DNA from: Bradyrhizobium sp. AUGA SZCCT0176
GTDB lineage: Bacteria; Pseudomonadota; Alphaproteobacteria; Rhizobiales; Xanthobacteraceae
Direction of reading: 5' to 3'
Assembly (NCBI RefSeq): GCF_018130145.1
Contig: NZ_JAFCMB010000007.1
Location: 1-64,000 of the forward strand
Length of the DNA stretch: 64,000 nt
In this document: positions 35,096 through 43,885 of the stretch, piece after piece
Numbering within the stretch: position 1 is the stretch's first letter
How the letters are laid out: every line of letters begins with the position of its first letter
Notes under the pieces: generated by a model
Told to the model about the DNA's origin: nothing
Seen by the model: the letters and a program-made list of their open reading frames with translations, nothing else
Database searches by the model: none
Made by a program: the position numbers and the translations under genes

Positions 35096-36025
35096 TCACG
35101 CCGCGCGGTTGCCGCGCGCGATTTCTTTCTGCTTGTCGAACTCGGCGCGACGCCGTGCCAGTTCTTCCGGGCTCATCTGCGCGATGTTGTTGTAGTCGAG
35201 CTTCCAGGAGGCATCGTCGCTCCAGCGCAGCGGCGATTGCATCGTGGTGCGCGCGCCGGACGCGGTTTCCAATAGGCGCAGCGCCAGTTCGAGCGTCTGC
35301 GCCTGCGAGGCCACATCCTGCGGCTTGCCGGCGGAGTTCCCGAGCGGAAAGTCCGAAAACAGGAAGCGCGGCACGGCCGCGTGCTCGACGATATCCTTGG
35401 CACAGCCCATCACGACGGTGGCGATGCCGTTGGCTTCGAGATGGCGCGCGACCAAAGCCGAAGTCTGGTGGCACACCGGACAGTTCGGCACCAGCACGGC
35501 GACATCGACCTTGTCGGCGAGGCAACGCTCAAGAATCTCCGGCGCGTCGGTGTCGATGGTGACGCGATGGCTGCGATTGGTCGGCGCGCCGAAGAAGCGC
35601 GGCGCCACCTCGCCGATCCGCCCCGCGGCCTGCGCCTTCAGAAGCTGCGGCAGCGGAAACCAGGTGCCGCTGTCGGTTGCTGACGTGTGCTTGCGGTCAT
35701 AGCCGATATGCGAGATCCGCAGATCGTGCTGTTTCGAAGTATCGCCGTCATAGACCGTGTAGAATTTTGCGCCGCCGTTATACGCCGCACCCGGACCCTG
35801 ATCGCCCTTGGCGGGATCATATTGCGCGGCGGTCGTAACGATGGTCACCCGCGATTGCGCCAGCGGCTTTTTCAGCGGCTGGAATGGCGCATCGACGTAA
35901 TGCGCCCAGCGGTACGCCGTGGTGTAGCCGATCGCCGCGTAATAATCGCGGGTCCGCTGCATATAGGGGACCGCGGAATCGTAGTCGGGCGCAAAGCCCA
36001 GTTGATCGTCGGACGAGCCGGACAT
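35096..36025 (-). CDS. Glycine/sarcosine/betaine reductase selenoprotein B-like protein
   Basis: The 309-residue protein is of the GrdB-like family. Regions RVTIVTTAAQYDPAKGDQG, HDLRISHIGYDRKHTSATD and VDVAVLVPNCPVCHQTSALVARHLEANGI match the pattern. The redox site that is Sec-containing in clostridial enzymes appears here as CPVC, a plain cysteine pair, so it needs no selenocysteine. In aerobes the role of these homologues is unclear. They may be thiol-dependent reductases or C-S/C-N lyase partners. The neighbouring CoA transferase may belong to the same pathway. Confidence 0.82.
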   Translation of the reverse strand: MSGSSDDQLGFAPDYDSAVPYMQRTRDYYAAIGYTTAYRWAHYVDAPFQPLKKPLAQSRVTIVTTAAQYDPAKGDQGPGAAYNGGAKFYTVYDGDTSKQHDLRISHIGYDRKHTSATDSGTWFPLPQLLKAQAAGRIGEVAPRFFGAPTNRSHRVTIDTDAPEILERCLADKVDVAVLVPNCPVCHQTSALVARHLEANGIATVVMGCAKDIVEHAAVPRFLFSDFPLGNSAGKPQDVASQAQTLELALRLLETASGARTTMQSPLRWSDDASWKLDYNNIAQMSPEELARRRAEFDKQKEIARGNRAA

Positions 36026-36230
36026 TGTTGTGTCTCCTGCGTTTCCACCGTGAGGGCGCTGATCTGGCTTGAGCCTAAGCTAGTGATAGTCAGCCTGTTC
36101 CTCAACAGCGGATATTGCACGAGCCAGGACCAATGACCATGCGCGCCACGGCCGGGACAGCAGGCCCTAACCGGGGGCTGGTACCTTGTTTTGCCGTGCG
36201 CGTGCCGGCAACACGGCAGCGCGGCGCGAC

Positions 36231-36833
36231 CTAGTCGTCCTCCTCGGCCGGCTCACCAATTCTGCACGGGCGCAAGGCATCGCCGCCCTTGAGCACGATG
36301 ATCGAGACCGCCGCATGATTCTGCCGGAAATCGTTGAGGCGGAAGATTCCGGCGGCGTAGCGTTCGCGCAGGCCTTGTTCCACCCTGGCGTCGATCGGAT
36401 CACGGAAGATTTCGCGCGCACGCAACAAACCCAAATCGCCATAGTCGCGGTACAGATTCGAGGTGTGCTGCAAGCGCGAGGACAGATACCAGAACATCGC
36501 CGAGCGGTATTCCTTCAAGGCGTCTTTCGGGCAGGACTGCGGCGTACAGACACGCAAAGCCAGCGTAATCTTGTCGGGATCAAAGTTGGCGATACGATCA
36601 TCGATCGAGCGCCCGCCGCGGTCGCGCGAGCCGCGCGAGGGAATGGCTTTCGTTCCAGCGACGTGCTGGCGGCCGTAGCAGGCCGGCGCCGTCTTCGGCT
36701 CGGACATGTATCTCTCCACGCGAGCGAAAACACCGAAACCGACCATCGCGATGCCGCCGACGGCCAGACCCGTGGCCACCGCGCGCCAGCGGGTGAAGAA
36801 GCCCGAAGGCAAGCCTTGTTCGAGCATGCTCAT
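36231..36833 (-). CDS. Unknown membrane-anchored protein, third gene of a three-gene operon
   Basis: The 200-residue protein has one N-terminal transmembrane helix (VATGLAVGGIAMVGFGVFA). Its soluble part has three cysteines (PACYGRQ, LRVCTPQSCPKD) and ends RPCRIGEPAEEDD. The start codon overlaps the stop of the preceding gene (ATGA at 36830-36833); an ATG six bases upstream is equally possible. No family is recognised. The shared plan (short cytoplasmic tail, one helix, periplasmic Cys-containing domain) with its two upstream neighbours suggests a joint envelope complex. A plus-strand gene is not present here. Confidence 0.7.
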   Translation of the reverse strand: MSMLEQGLPSGFFTRWRAVATGLAVGGIAMVGFGVFARVERYMSEPKTAPACYGRQHVAGTKAIPSRGSRDRGGRSIDDRIANFDPDKITLALRVCTPQSCPKDALKEYRSAMFWYLSSRLQHTSNLYRDYGDLGLLRAREIFRDPIDARVEQGLRERYAAGIFRLNDFRQNHAAVSIIVLKGGDALRPCRIGEPAEEDD

Positions 36834-37621
36834 CCGCATGCGTTCTTGCTGGGTTGAGCAGGGCCTACGACAGGCATCGCGGGCATCCCGCGCGGCGGCG
36901 GCGGACTTCCGAAGACGCCCGGCGTTCGGTTCGACATGAGCCGGGCAACATCGCTGGCCGGGATGTAACCGTCGGCTTCGAGCGCGACCAGTCCTTCCTT
37001 GAGTTGCGGATCGATCCGGGCGCTGGGCATGCCGGCCGCGTCTTGCTTGTAATCGATCGGCCCGCCGGCAATCATTGCCGATGGGCTGCCCGCCTGTATT
37101 TGCCATTCTTCACGCGCCTGAACGACCAGCTTGGCATACTGCCGAACCGCCTCGTACAAATGATCCCGATGCGGCTTCTGACAGAAGCGCTGCGGCTGTT
37201 CCCTGGTCAGGCACGCCACATAGGCGCCGCCGCGCACGACCCGGTGCTCGACGATATAGAGGCTATCGAAAGCTGCGTTCCTCTGCGTCGCAGTCAATTC
37301 GGCCGTAGCGGCGCGGTCGGTGCAGATGCGATGAACCCGCTGCAACAGCGCGTCACCGCCGCCGGCCTGCTCGATCGCCGCCGCCGGGTTGCCGGCGTTG
37401 GCGGTTTCTACGAAACCCCGGTCGAGCGCCTTACCCGCCTGCTTCATGAAGTAGACACTGGCGCCTCCGATGGCGAATGCCAGTGCGACTCCGAGCGCCA
37501 TGCCGCCGACCTGCTTGACCAGCGGCGGCATCCCGCCGCCGGAAGACGCCGGGATCGGCCGCGACGCCTCCGGCGCCGGCTGTATCCCTCGCCGGCCGAA
37601 ATCGCCGTTCTGTCGACTCAT
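36830..37621 (-). CDS. Unknown membrane-anchored protein, second gene of the operon
   Basis: The 263-residue protein starts at an ATG preceded by GGGAAAG. A glycine/proline-rich cytoplasmic tail of about 35 residues is followed by one transmembrane helix (VGGMALGVALAFAIGGASVYFM). The soluble domain carries cysteines in HRICTDRA, YVACLTRE and RFCQKPHRD, and the tail is proline-rich (GSPPPPRGMPAMPVVG). It follows the first gene by 16 bp and overlaps the third by 4 bp. No domain is recognised. Confidence 0.7.
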   Translation of the reverse strand: MSRQNGDFGRRGIQPAPEASRPIPASSGGGMPPLVKQVGGMALGVALAFAIGGASVYFMKQAGKALDRGFVETANAGNPAAAIEQAGGGDALLQRVHRICTDRAATAELTATQRNAAFDSLYIVEHRVVRGGAYVACLTREQPQRFCQKPHRDHLYEAVRQYAKLVVQAREEWQIQAGSPSAMIAGGPIDYKQDAAGMPSARIDPQLKEGLVALEADGYIPASDVARLMSNRTPGVFGSPPPPRGMPAMPVVGPAQPSKNACG

Positions 37622-37637
37622 GGTCTTTCCCTTTCGA

Positions 37638-38501
37638 TCAGCGGCGCGCGCGCTGCTTGCACAGGCGATCCAGGTCGCCGGCGTACATGGTTTTGTCGGT
37701 AGAGCCGTCGCTCTGTGCCAGACCCGAAGTCGGCGTGATGCGGGATGGATTGAGCAACAGAGTGTAGCGGATAGCATCGAACGGCAGACCAAAATGATCG
37801 GCCCAGTTCTGCAACGACGTACACAATCCCTGACGGTTGCTGACTTCGCCGCCGGTCGGGTCCACGGGGCGCGCGAAACTGGGAGCGCCAAACGCGCCGA
37901 TCCGAAAGCCCGCCAGCGAGCCCGGTTGAGCGTCGAGAACGTCAAACGCCGCATAGCCTTCAAATCCGACGCGGGGCGCCGATCCCGGCGTCAAGCCTTG
38001 CAGGCGCCAGCGGATCGGCTGATCGGCGATGATGACGACCGCATCGCGCGGAGCCTGTTTGAGGTCGAGTTGCAGAATCCGATAGCCGTCCTGATCGACA
38101 GCCTGTCGCGCCTGCGACGACGTTCCCCCGCCACCCGGCTTTGTGCTGTCGAATGCGACCGCGATAATTTGAAGCGATGCTGTCGTGCCGGAGGCCATTT
38201 CCGGCCTGCCGGTCAGCGCCCTGAGCCTCGCGATCTGCCGCCCGCGTTCCTTATCCAACACCGAAGTGACGATGCCTGGCTTCGATGCCGGCTCGTCGCG
38301 GGGACCGGCCTGCTCCAGAATCTGCTGAAACCTGTCATTGTTGCGACCGGCGACCGAGCCGAGCACGTGCCCGTACGTCATCGTCAGCACGACAAGCGGC
38401 GTGGCGATAAAACCGAGCACCGTGAACCAGACAAGAAAGCGAATGACCTGATCAAGCAGCGGCGGTCGCGGCGGAGGATCTGTTTGCGTCACACTCATCA
38501 A
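37638..38501 (-). CDS. Unknown membrane-anchored protein, first gene of the operon
   Basis: The 287-residue protein has a proline-rich N-terminus (TDPPPRPPLLDQ), one transmembrane helix at about 18-45 and a periplasmic beta-rich domain (RILQLDLKQAPRDAVVIIADQPIRWRLQG). The C-terminus ends LDRLCKQRARR. It opens a tight three-gene transcription unit. No homologous family is known to me; the operon may be specific to Bradyrhizobiaceae. Confidence 0.7.
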   Translation of the reverse strand: MMSVTQTDPPPRPPLLDQVIRFLVWFTVLGFIATPLVVLTMTYGHVLGSVAGRNNDRFQQILEQAGPRDEPASKPGIVTSVLDKERGRQIARLRALTGRPEMASGTTASLQIIAVAFDSTKPGGGGTSSQARQAVDQDGYRILQLDLKQAPRDAVVIIADQPIRWRLQGLTPGSAPRVGFEGYAAFDVLDAQPGSLAGFRIGAFGAPSFARPVDPTGGEVSNRQGLCTSLQNWADHFGLPFDAIRYTLLLNPSRITPTSGLAQSDGSTDKTMYAGDLDRLCKQRARR

Positions 38502-38647
38502 CGGCCCCGATGGCCGCCGGTGGGAGCGCGACCTTACGGACCCGAATTTACACGGAGAGGTTGAAAGGCTTTTTTGAGCCTCAGACTAAAAGTCGCTCGA
38601 TCCCGGCCATGTTTGATTAACGGGTTGTGCCTTTTCGAGACGACGCC

Positions 38648-40441
38648 TCAGACCCCCGCGACCTGCGACCATATCTCGGCGAGCTTGCGCCTGAACGCCT
38701 GCATGCGCGTCAAGGGCACGGCCACTTCCTCTTCCTCGGGCAGCCGAAGGCCGATGACGTTGACCCGGCCGCCGCCAAGGCTGCGCGCGACCAGGACGAT
38801 GGGATCCAGCACCAGCTCCGCGCCTTCCTTTGGCGCGTGGTCGAGATGGATGTCGAAATAATCCGCCAGCGTCAGCTTGGCCTGCTCTTCACCGACCGCA
38901 ACGCCGTAGATCTCGGCGAGTTCACCCAGCGTGTGCTCGCCCGACACCGTGAAATCGCCGAGCAGATGCGGATCGGGCGTCGTGCTCGGCGCCATATCGA
39001 CAAAGAACCGATCCAGCGCCTCGGCCTTTTCCGGTGGCGCCAGCAGGTAGATGTAATCGCCGGGCGCGATCGGGTCGGCCTCGGTGGGCGATAGGATCCG
39101 CTCGTCGCGGATCACCAGCGTCGGCTTCGACCAGGACGGGATCAGCCCGCGCCGGAAATACAGGCTCTTTGAGCGCACGGGATAGCCGACCAGTTGCTGC
39201 TCGAGCTGGCCGGGCAGATCGAGCTCGACGCGGCGCGGGCCACGGTCCGCGCGGGGCAACGCCACATGCAGCAGCCGCGCCGCCGGCGCCAGCGTCCAGC
39301 CCTGCAGCAGCAGCGAGATGAAGACGACGACAAAGGCGACGTCGAAATAGAGATAGGCTTTCGATAGCCCCACCAGCATCGGGATCGATGCCAGGAAGAT
39401 CGCCACCGCGCCGCGCAGGCCGGTCCAGGCGATGAAGAGCTTTTCCCGCCAGTTGAAGCGAAACGGCGCGAGACAGAGAAACACCGCCAGCGGCCGCGCC
39501 AGCAGCATCAGCACCAGCGCCACCAGCACGGCCGGACCGATGCTGTCGACCAGCCGCTGTGGGGAGACCAGCAGGCCGAGCATCACGAACATCACGATCT
39601 GCGCCAGCCAGGTCGCGGCATCGAGGAACGTCACCACCGAATTATGCGCGCGCGTCGGCCGGTTGCCGATGATGATGCCGGCGAGATAGACCGCGAGAAA
39701 GCCGCTGGCATGCGCGATCTGCGCCGCCCCGAAAATCACCAGCGCCGCGGTGGCGACAAAGGGCGCATGCAGGCCTTGCGGCAGCGCCACGCGATTGAGC
39801 CCCACCACCACCAGACGGCCACCGATCACGCCGACGACGGCGCCGAGCCCGGCTTCACGGATGAATTCCAGCGCGATATGCACGGCCGAGCTTTGACCGA
39901 GTGAAATGTACTGGACCAGCATCAGCGTGAGGAAGACCGCGAAGGGATCGTTGGTGCCGGATTCGGCTTCCAGCGTCGCACCCACCCGCGGCCGCAGCCG
40001 CAGGCCCTGCGCATGCACCAGCAGGAACACCGCCGCCGCATCGGTCGAGGCGACGACGGCGCCGACCAGCAGCGACTCGCTCCAGTTCAGATCGAGCACG
40101 TATTTGGCGAACGGCGCGGTGACCAGGGCGGTGAGCAATACGCCGACCGTCGCCAGCACCGTGGACGGCGCCAGCACCGCACGGATACTTTGAAACCGCG
40201 TTTTCAGACCGCCGTCGAACAGGATCAGCGCCAGCGCCACCGATCCCACCAGATAGGTCGAGCGCACGTCATCGAAGCTCAGCTGGCCGGGCCCGGAATC
40301 GCCCGCCAGCATGCCGATCAGCAGGAAGACCAGCAGCAACGGCGCGCCAAAGCGCAGCGCCAGCAGGCTCGAGAGAATTCCGGCCATTATCAGGACGGCT
40401 CCGAGCAAAATCGCCAGACTTACTGAATCGAGAGAAGCCAT
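38648..40441 (-). CDS. Potassium/proton antiporter (CvrA/NhaP2 type)
   Basis: CPA1-type cation/proton antiporter of 597 residues. About 12-13 transmembrane helices end near residue 390, with the conserved SLLVGAVVASTDAAAVF. A TrkA-C-like regulatory region occupies roughly 400-500 (ILSPTEADPIAPGDYIYLLAPPEKAEAL), followed by a CorC_HlyC-like tail (LLGDFTVSGEHTLGELAEIYGV). This order is that of K+/H+ antiporters (CvrA, NhaP2), which export K+ in hyperosmotic recovery. It sits near an MscS channel gene on the opposite strand, so two osmotic-stress functions are close together. Confidence 0.9.
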   Translation of the reverse strand: MASLDSVSLAILLGAVLIMAGILSSLLALRFGAPLLLVFLLIGMLAGDSGPGQLSFDDVRSTYLVGSVALALILFDGGLKTRFQSIRAVLAPSTVLATVGVLLTALVTAPFAKYVLDLNWSESLLVGAVVASTDAAAVFLLVHAQGLRLRPRVGATLEAESGTNDPFAVFLTLMLVQYISLGQSSAVHIALEFIREAGLGAVVGVIGGRLVVVGLNRVALPQGLHAPFVATAALVIFGAAQIAHASGFLAVYLAGIIIGNRPTRAHNSVVTFLDAATWLAQIVMFVMLGLLVSPQRLVDSIGPAVLVALVLMLLARPLAVFLCLAPFRFNWREKLFIAWTGLRGAVAIFLASIPMLVGLSKAYLYFDVAFVVVFISLLLQGWTLAPAARLLHVALPRADRGPRRVELDLPGQLEQQLVGYPVRSKSLYFRRGLIPSWSKPTLVIRDERILSPTEADPIAPGDYIYLLAPPEKAEALDRFFVDMAPSTTPDPHLLGDFTVSGEHTLGELAEIYGVAVGEEQAKLTLADYFDIHLDHAPKEGAELVLDPIVLVARSLGGGRVNVIGLRLPEEEEVAVPLTRMQAFRRKLAEIWSQVAGV

Positions 40442-40715
40442 AAATTTAGGAAAGCCTCGAATCTAGAGAAGATTTGCAGCTCTGCAACGTTGGGCAAATA
40501 CTTGCAATTGCATCCTTATCGTCGCCACAGTTGAACGCCAACCCATTTCTCCAGATAGCGGCAATGTGCCCGGTTTATCGGCCTAACTTGCCCTTGCGGA
40601 CGTCTGGTATCGATGGCATCCGCAGCGGGCTTGTGGGAATCTGCCAGCGCTTCGAATCAATTTTGCATGATGGGGCAGCTTGATAAGCAAGCTGGCCCCG
40701 AACGAGATTTTGCCG

Positions 40716-42032
40716 ATGGATCCGAAAGAGATTATCGAGTTGCTGCACACCACCGCGCGGTCGCTCGGCGCGGAGGTCACCTCACCCTGGTTCTATCTGC
40801 AGTTTGGCCTGATCCTCGCCGGCGCAGGCATCGCCTATGCGAGCGACGCGGCCATTCGTTCGCGCGTCGACATGACCTCGTTCGCGATGGGCTTGCCGCT
40901 GCCGCTCAGGCACTTCGCCCGCGTGCTGGTCTTTAGCGCCTCCACCGCGGTGTTCGCCGTTCTGATGATCGCCGCCCGCATCACGATGTACCATTCGACC
41001 TGGCCGAGCCGCAGCTATCTGCTGGCGGTCTGCGCCAAGCTGGCGCTGGCCTGGCTGGTCATTCGCCTCGTGACGTCGGTCATTCGCAACGAGTTCATCG
41101 TCCGCCTGGTGTCGCTGTCGGCATGGCTGGTCGCGGCGCTCAGCGTCGTCGGCCAGCTTCAACCGACCCTGGACTTGCTGGATTCGGATGCGGCCTCGAT
41201 CGTGCTCGGCGGATTGCGGCTGACGCCGCTGGTCCTGATCAAGCTCGGCGCCCTGCTGATCGTGGCGCTGTGGCTGACCAACATCGCCAGCAATTTCGTC
41301 GAAAGCCGCATCACCCGCTCCGCGGACCTGACGCCGTCGATCCAGGTGCTGCTGGTGAAGATGATCCGGATGGGCCTGATGGTGCTCGCGATCATCATCG
41401 CGCTCAGCGCCGTCGGCATCAATTTGTCCGCGCTCGCGGTATTCTCCGGTGCGGTCGGCGTCGGTATCGGTATTGGCCTGCAGAAGATCGTCGCCAACTT
41501 CATCTCGGGTATCATCCTGCTGGCGGACAAATCCGTAAAACCCGGCGATCTCGTCACCATCGGCGACAGTTCGGGCCGCATCAGCGCGATGAAGACGCGC
41601 TACATTTCGGTCGCCGCCGGCGACGGCCGCGAATTCCTGATCCCGAACGAGGATCTGGTGACCCAGAAGGTCGTGAACTGGACCTATACCGACAAGAACA
41701 CGCTGGTGAAGGTGCTGTTCGGCACCAATTACGACGCCGATCCGCGGCTGGTCTGCAAGCTGGCCATCGAGATCGCCGCGGCCGCGCCCCGCGCCATCAA
41801 GAACAAGCCGCCGAACTGCATCCTGACCGAATTCGCCGAGGCCGGGATGAAATTCTCCCTGACCTTCTGGATCGCCGACCCCGACGGCATGGACACCGTG
41901 AAGAGCGACGTGATGCTGGCGCTGTGGGACGCCTTCAAACGCGAGGGCATCCGGGTTCCCTATCCGGTGCGTGAAATCCGGGTTCGGGGCGGCGCGCTGC
42001 CGGTCGAATCCGTGGTGGAGGTTTCCAGCTGA
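40716..42032 (+). CDS. MscS-family mechanosensitive ion channel
   Basis: Membrane channel of 438 residues. Five or more helices precede the pore region GAVGVGIGIGLQKIVANFISGIILLADKSVKPGD, where the Ala/Gly-rich TM3 and the MscS beta domain are recognisable. The C-terminal cytoplasmic domain follows. It releases solutes on hypo-osmotic shock. The start is the ATG at 40716 (MDPKEIIELLH); a TTG twelve codons earlier is an alternative. Confidence 0.92.
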   Translation: MDPKEIIELLHTTARSLGAEVTSPWFYLQFGLILAGAGIAYASDAAIRSRVDMTSFAMGLPLPLRHFARVLVFSASTAVFAVLMIAARITMYHSTWPSRSYLLAVCAKLALAWLVIRLVTSVIRNEFIVRLVSLSAWLVAALSVVGQLQPTLDLLDSDAASIVLGGLRLTPLVLIKLGALLIVALWLTNIASNFVESRITRSADLTPSIQVLLVKMIRMGLMVLAIIIALSAVGINLSALAVFSGAVGVGIGIGLQKIVANFISGIILLADKSVKPGDLVTIGDSSGRISAMKTRYISVAAGDGREFLIPNEDLVTQKVVNWTYTDKNTLVKVLFGTNYDADPRLVCKLAIEIAAAAPRAIKNKPPNCILTEFAEAGMKFSLTFWIADPDGMDTVKSDVMLALWDAFKREGIRVPYPVREIRVRGGALPVESVVEVSS

Positions 42033-42140
42033 AATCAAGCGTTTAGATGCCCTCCAGCCCGCCAACCTTGGCTTGCACTGCCAGCTGCGATCATTAAATT
42101 AGGCCTTTGACGCCCTCAATTCCCGAAGCATGACCCGCCC

Positions 42141-42965
42141 ATGAGCTATATCGAAGCAACAGATACCTCCTTGCGAAAGACCGGACAGATCAAGCTGCAT
42201 GGCGCGAGCGGTTTCGCCGGCATGCGCAAGGCGGGCGCCCTGGTCGCCAAATGCCTCGACGAGCTCACCGACATCGTCAAGGAAGGCATTCCCACCTCGC
42301 GGATCGACGAATTCGTCCGCGATTTCGCTTTCAGCCACGGCGCCTACCCGGCAACGCTGATGTATCGCGGCTACCGCTATTCGACCTGCACCTCGATCAA
42401 TCACGTGGTCTGCCACGGCATGCCCGGCGATCGCGCGCTGAAGGAAGGCGACATCGTCAATATCGACGTCACCTTCATCGTCGACGGCTGGTACGGCGAT
42501 TCCAGCCGCATGTATGTGATCGGCCCGATCGCCCGCAAGGCCGAGCGGCTGATCGAGGTCACCTATGAGGCGATGATGCGCGGCATTGCCGCCGTAAAAC
42601 CCGGCGCCACCACCGGCGACATCGGCCACGCCATCCAGAGTTTTGTCGAGCCGCAGGGCATGAGCGTGGTGCGCGATTTCTGCGGCCATGGTTTGGGACG
42701 CATGTTCCACGACGAGCCGAACATCATCCATATCGGCCGGCCCGGCGAAGGCGTGGCGCTGAAGCCCGGCATGTTCTTCACCATCGAGCCGATGATCAAT
42801 CTCGGCAAGCCGCATGTGAAGATCCTGTCCGACGGCTGGACCGCTGTCACGCGCGACCGCTCGCTGTCGGCGCAGTTCGAGCATTCGGTCGGCGTGACCG
42901 CTGATGGCGTCGAAATCTTCACGCTGTCGCAGCGCCATGCCGAGAAGCCGCTGGCGAAGGCGTAA
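42141..42965 (+). CDS. map: Type I methionine aminopeptidase
   Basis: MetAP of 274 residues. Metal ligands lie in VNIDVTFIVDGWYGDSSRM (two Asp), CGHGLGRMFHDEPNI (His), FFTIEPMI (Glu) and AQFEHSVGVT (Glu). It removes the initiator Met from nascent proteins. It is directly followed by a HAD phosphatase gene with no gap. Confidence 0.97.
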   Translation: MSYIEATDTSLRKTGQIKLHGASGFAGMRKAGALVAKCLDELTDIVKEGIPTSRIDEFVRDFAFSHGAYPATLMYRGYRYSTCTSINHVVCHGMPGDRALKEGDIVNIDVTFIVDGWYGDSSRMYVIGPIARKAERLIEVTYEAMMRGIAAVKPGATTGDIGHAIQSFVEPQGMSVVRDFCGHGLGRMFHDEPNIIHIGRPGEGVALKPGMFFTIEPMINLGKPHVKILSDGWTAVTRDRSLSAQFEHSVGVTADGVEIFTLSQRHAEKPLAKA

Positions 42966-43655
42966 TTGGACCGGCGCGTAACCCTGCCTCGCAAGCCCAA
43001 GGCCGTCGTCTTCGATATGGACGGCCTGCTGATCGACACTATTCCCGCCTATGTCAGCGCCATGGTCGAGGCCGGCCATGATGTCGGACACGTCGTCTCG
43101 AAAGACTATGCGCTGTCGCTGGTCGGGCTGCTCGGCCTTGAGCTGGAAGCGCAGCTTCGCACCGATCATGGCGCGGCGTTTCCGCTCCCTGCCTATATGG
43201 CCGCGGTCTCGGCACGGCTTGGTCCGATCCTGGATGCCGGCGTTCCCTTGAAGGCCGGCGCATCAGAATTGCTGGAAGCACTGGCAAGGGCAGAAATGCC
43301 AATGGCGGTCGGGACCTCGATGACGCGGAAGGAAGCGCTTCATCATCTGAACCACTGCGAGGTCGAACACTTCTTCCGCAGCGTCGCCGCGCGAGACGAC
43401 GCGGCCCGCGGCAAGCCGCACCCGGACGTTCACCTGAAGGCGATGTCGGCGCTGGGGTTCGAGCCTCGCGATTGCCTGGTCCTCGAAGATTCCTTCAACG
43501 GCGTTCGCGCGGCACACGCCACCGGCGCCATGGTGATCATGGTGCCGGATGTGGTAGCGCCGACGCCGGAGATTGCGGCGCTTTGCATCGGCGTGGCCAT
43601 CGACCTGCATCAGGTCGGGGAGATCATCGGGTGGATGGAAACCCCGGCCAACTGA
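42966..43655 (+). CDS. HAD-superfamily phosphatase (beta-phosphoglucomutase-like)
   Basis: HAD hydrolase of 229 residues. Motif I VVFDMDGLLIDT, motif II GTSMTRK, motif III GKPHPDVHLKA and motif IV VLEDSFNGVRAA are all present, with a helical cap (C1) between motifs I and II. It is of the subfamily that dephosphorylates sugar phosphates or nucleotides. The start is a TTG immediately after the map stop codon, implying translational coupling. Confidence 0.9.
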   Translation: MDRRVTLPRKPKAVVFDMDGLLIDTIPAYVSAMVEAGHDVGHVVSKDYALSLVGLLGLELEAQLRTDHGAAFPLPAYMAAVSARLGPILDAGVPLKAGASELLEALARAEMPMAVGTSMTRKEALHHLNHCEVEHFFRSVAARDDAARGKPHPDVHLKAMSALGFEPRDCLVLEDSFNGVRAAHATGAMVIMVPDVVAPTPEIAALCIGVAIDLHQVGEIIGWMETPAN

Positions 43656-43739
43656 TTTCCTGCCGTTGCGGCAATTGATGATTGCAACAGCACGAAATTC
43701 TGGATGCCGATGCCATGAGGACGATGGCCAAAATCCCAG

Positions 43740-43758
43740 TTGCAAATCGTTCTCAATA
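43740..43758. promoter_or_regulatory. Fur-box-like site upstream of the Tat metallo-hydrolase gene
   Basis: The sequence TTGCAAATCGTTCTCAATA resembles Fur/Mur-type operators (TGCAAATCATTCTCA style) seen upstream of iron-regulated genes. It lies about 130 bp before the ATG at 43886. The assignment rests on pattern recognition only. Confidence 0.3.
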
Positions 43759-43885
43759 TCCTGCGGCAAGATGCCGGTCCTTTAACTTGAATCCCTGCGG
43801 AATACGCCGCGCGCGACGGTGTAGAACTCACGCGGACGCTCTCGGTCGAGCCTCCGACGGGCGATCAACCAAGGGAGCAAGAACA

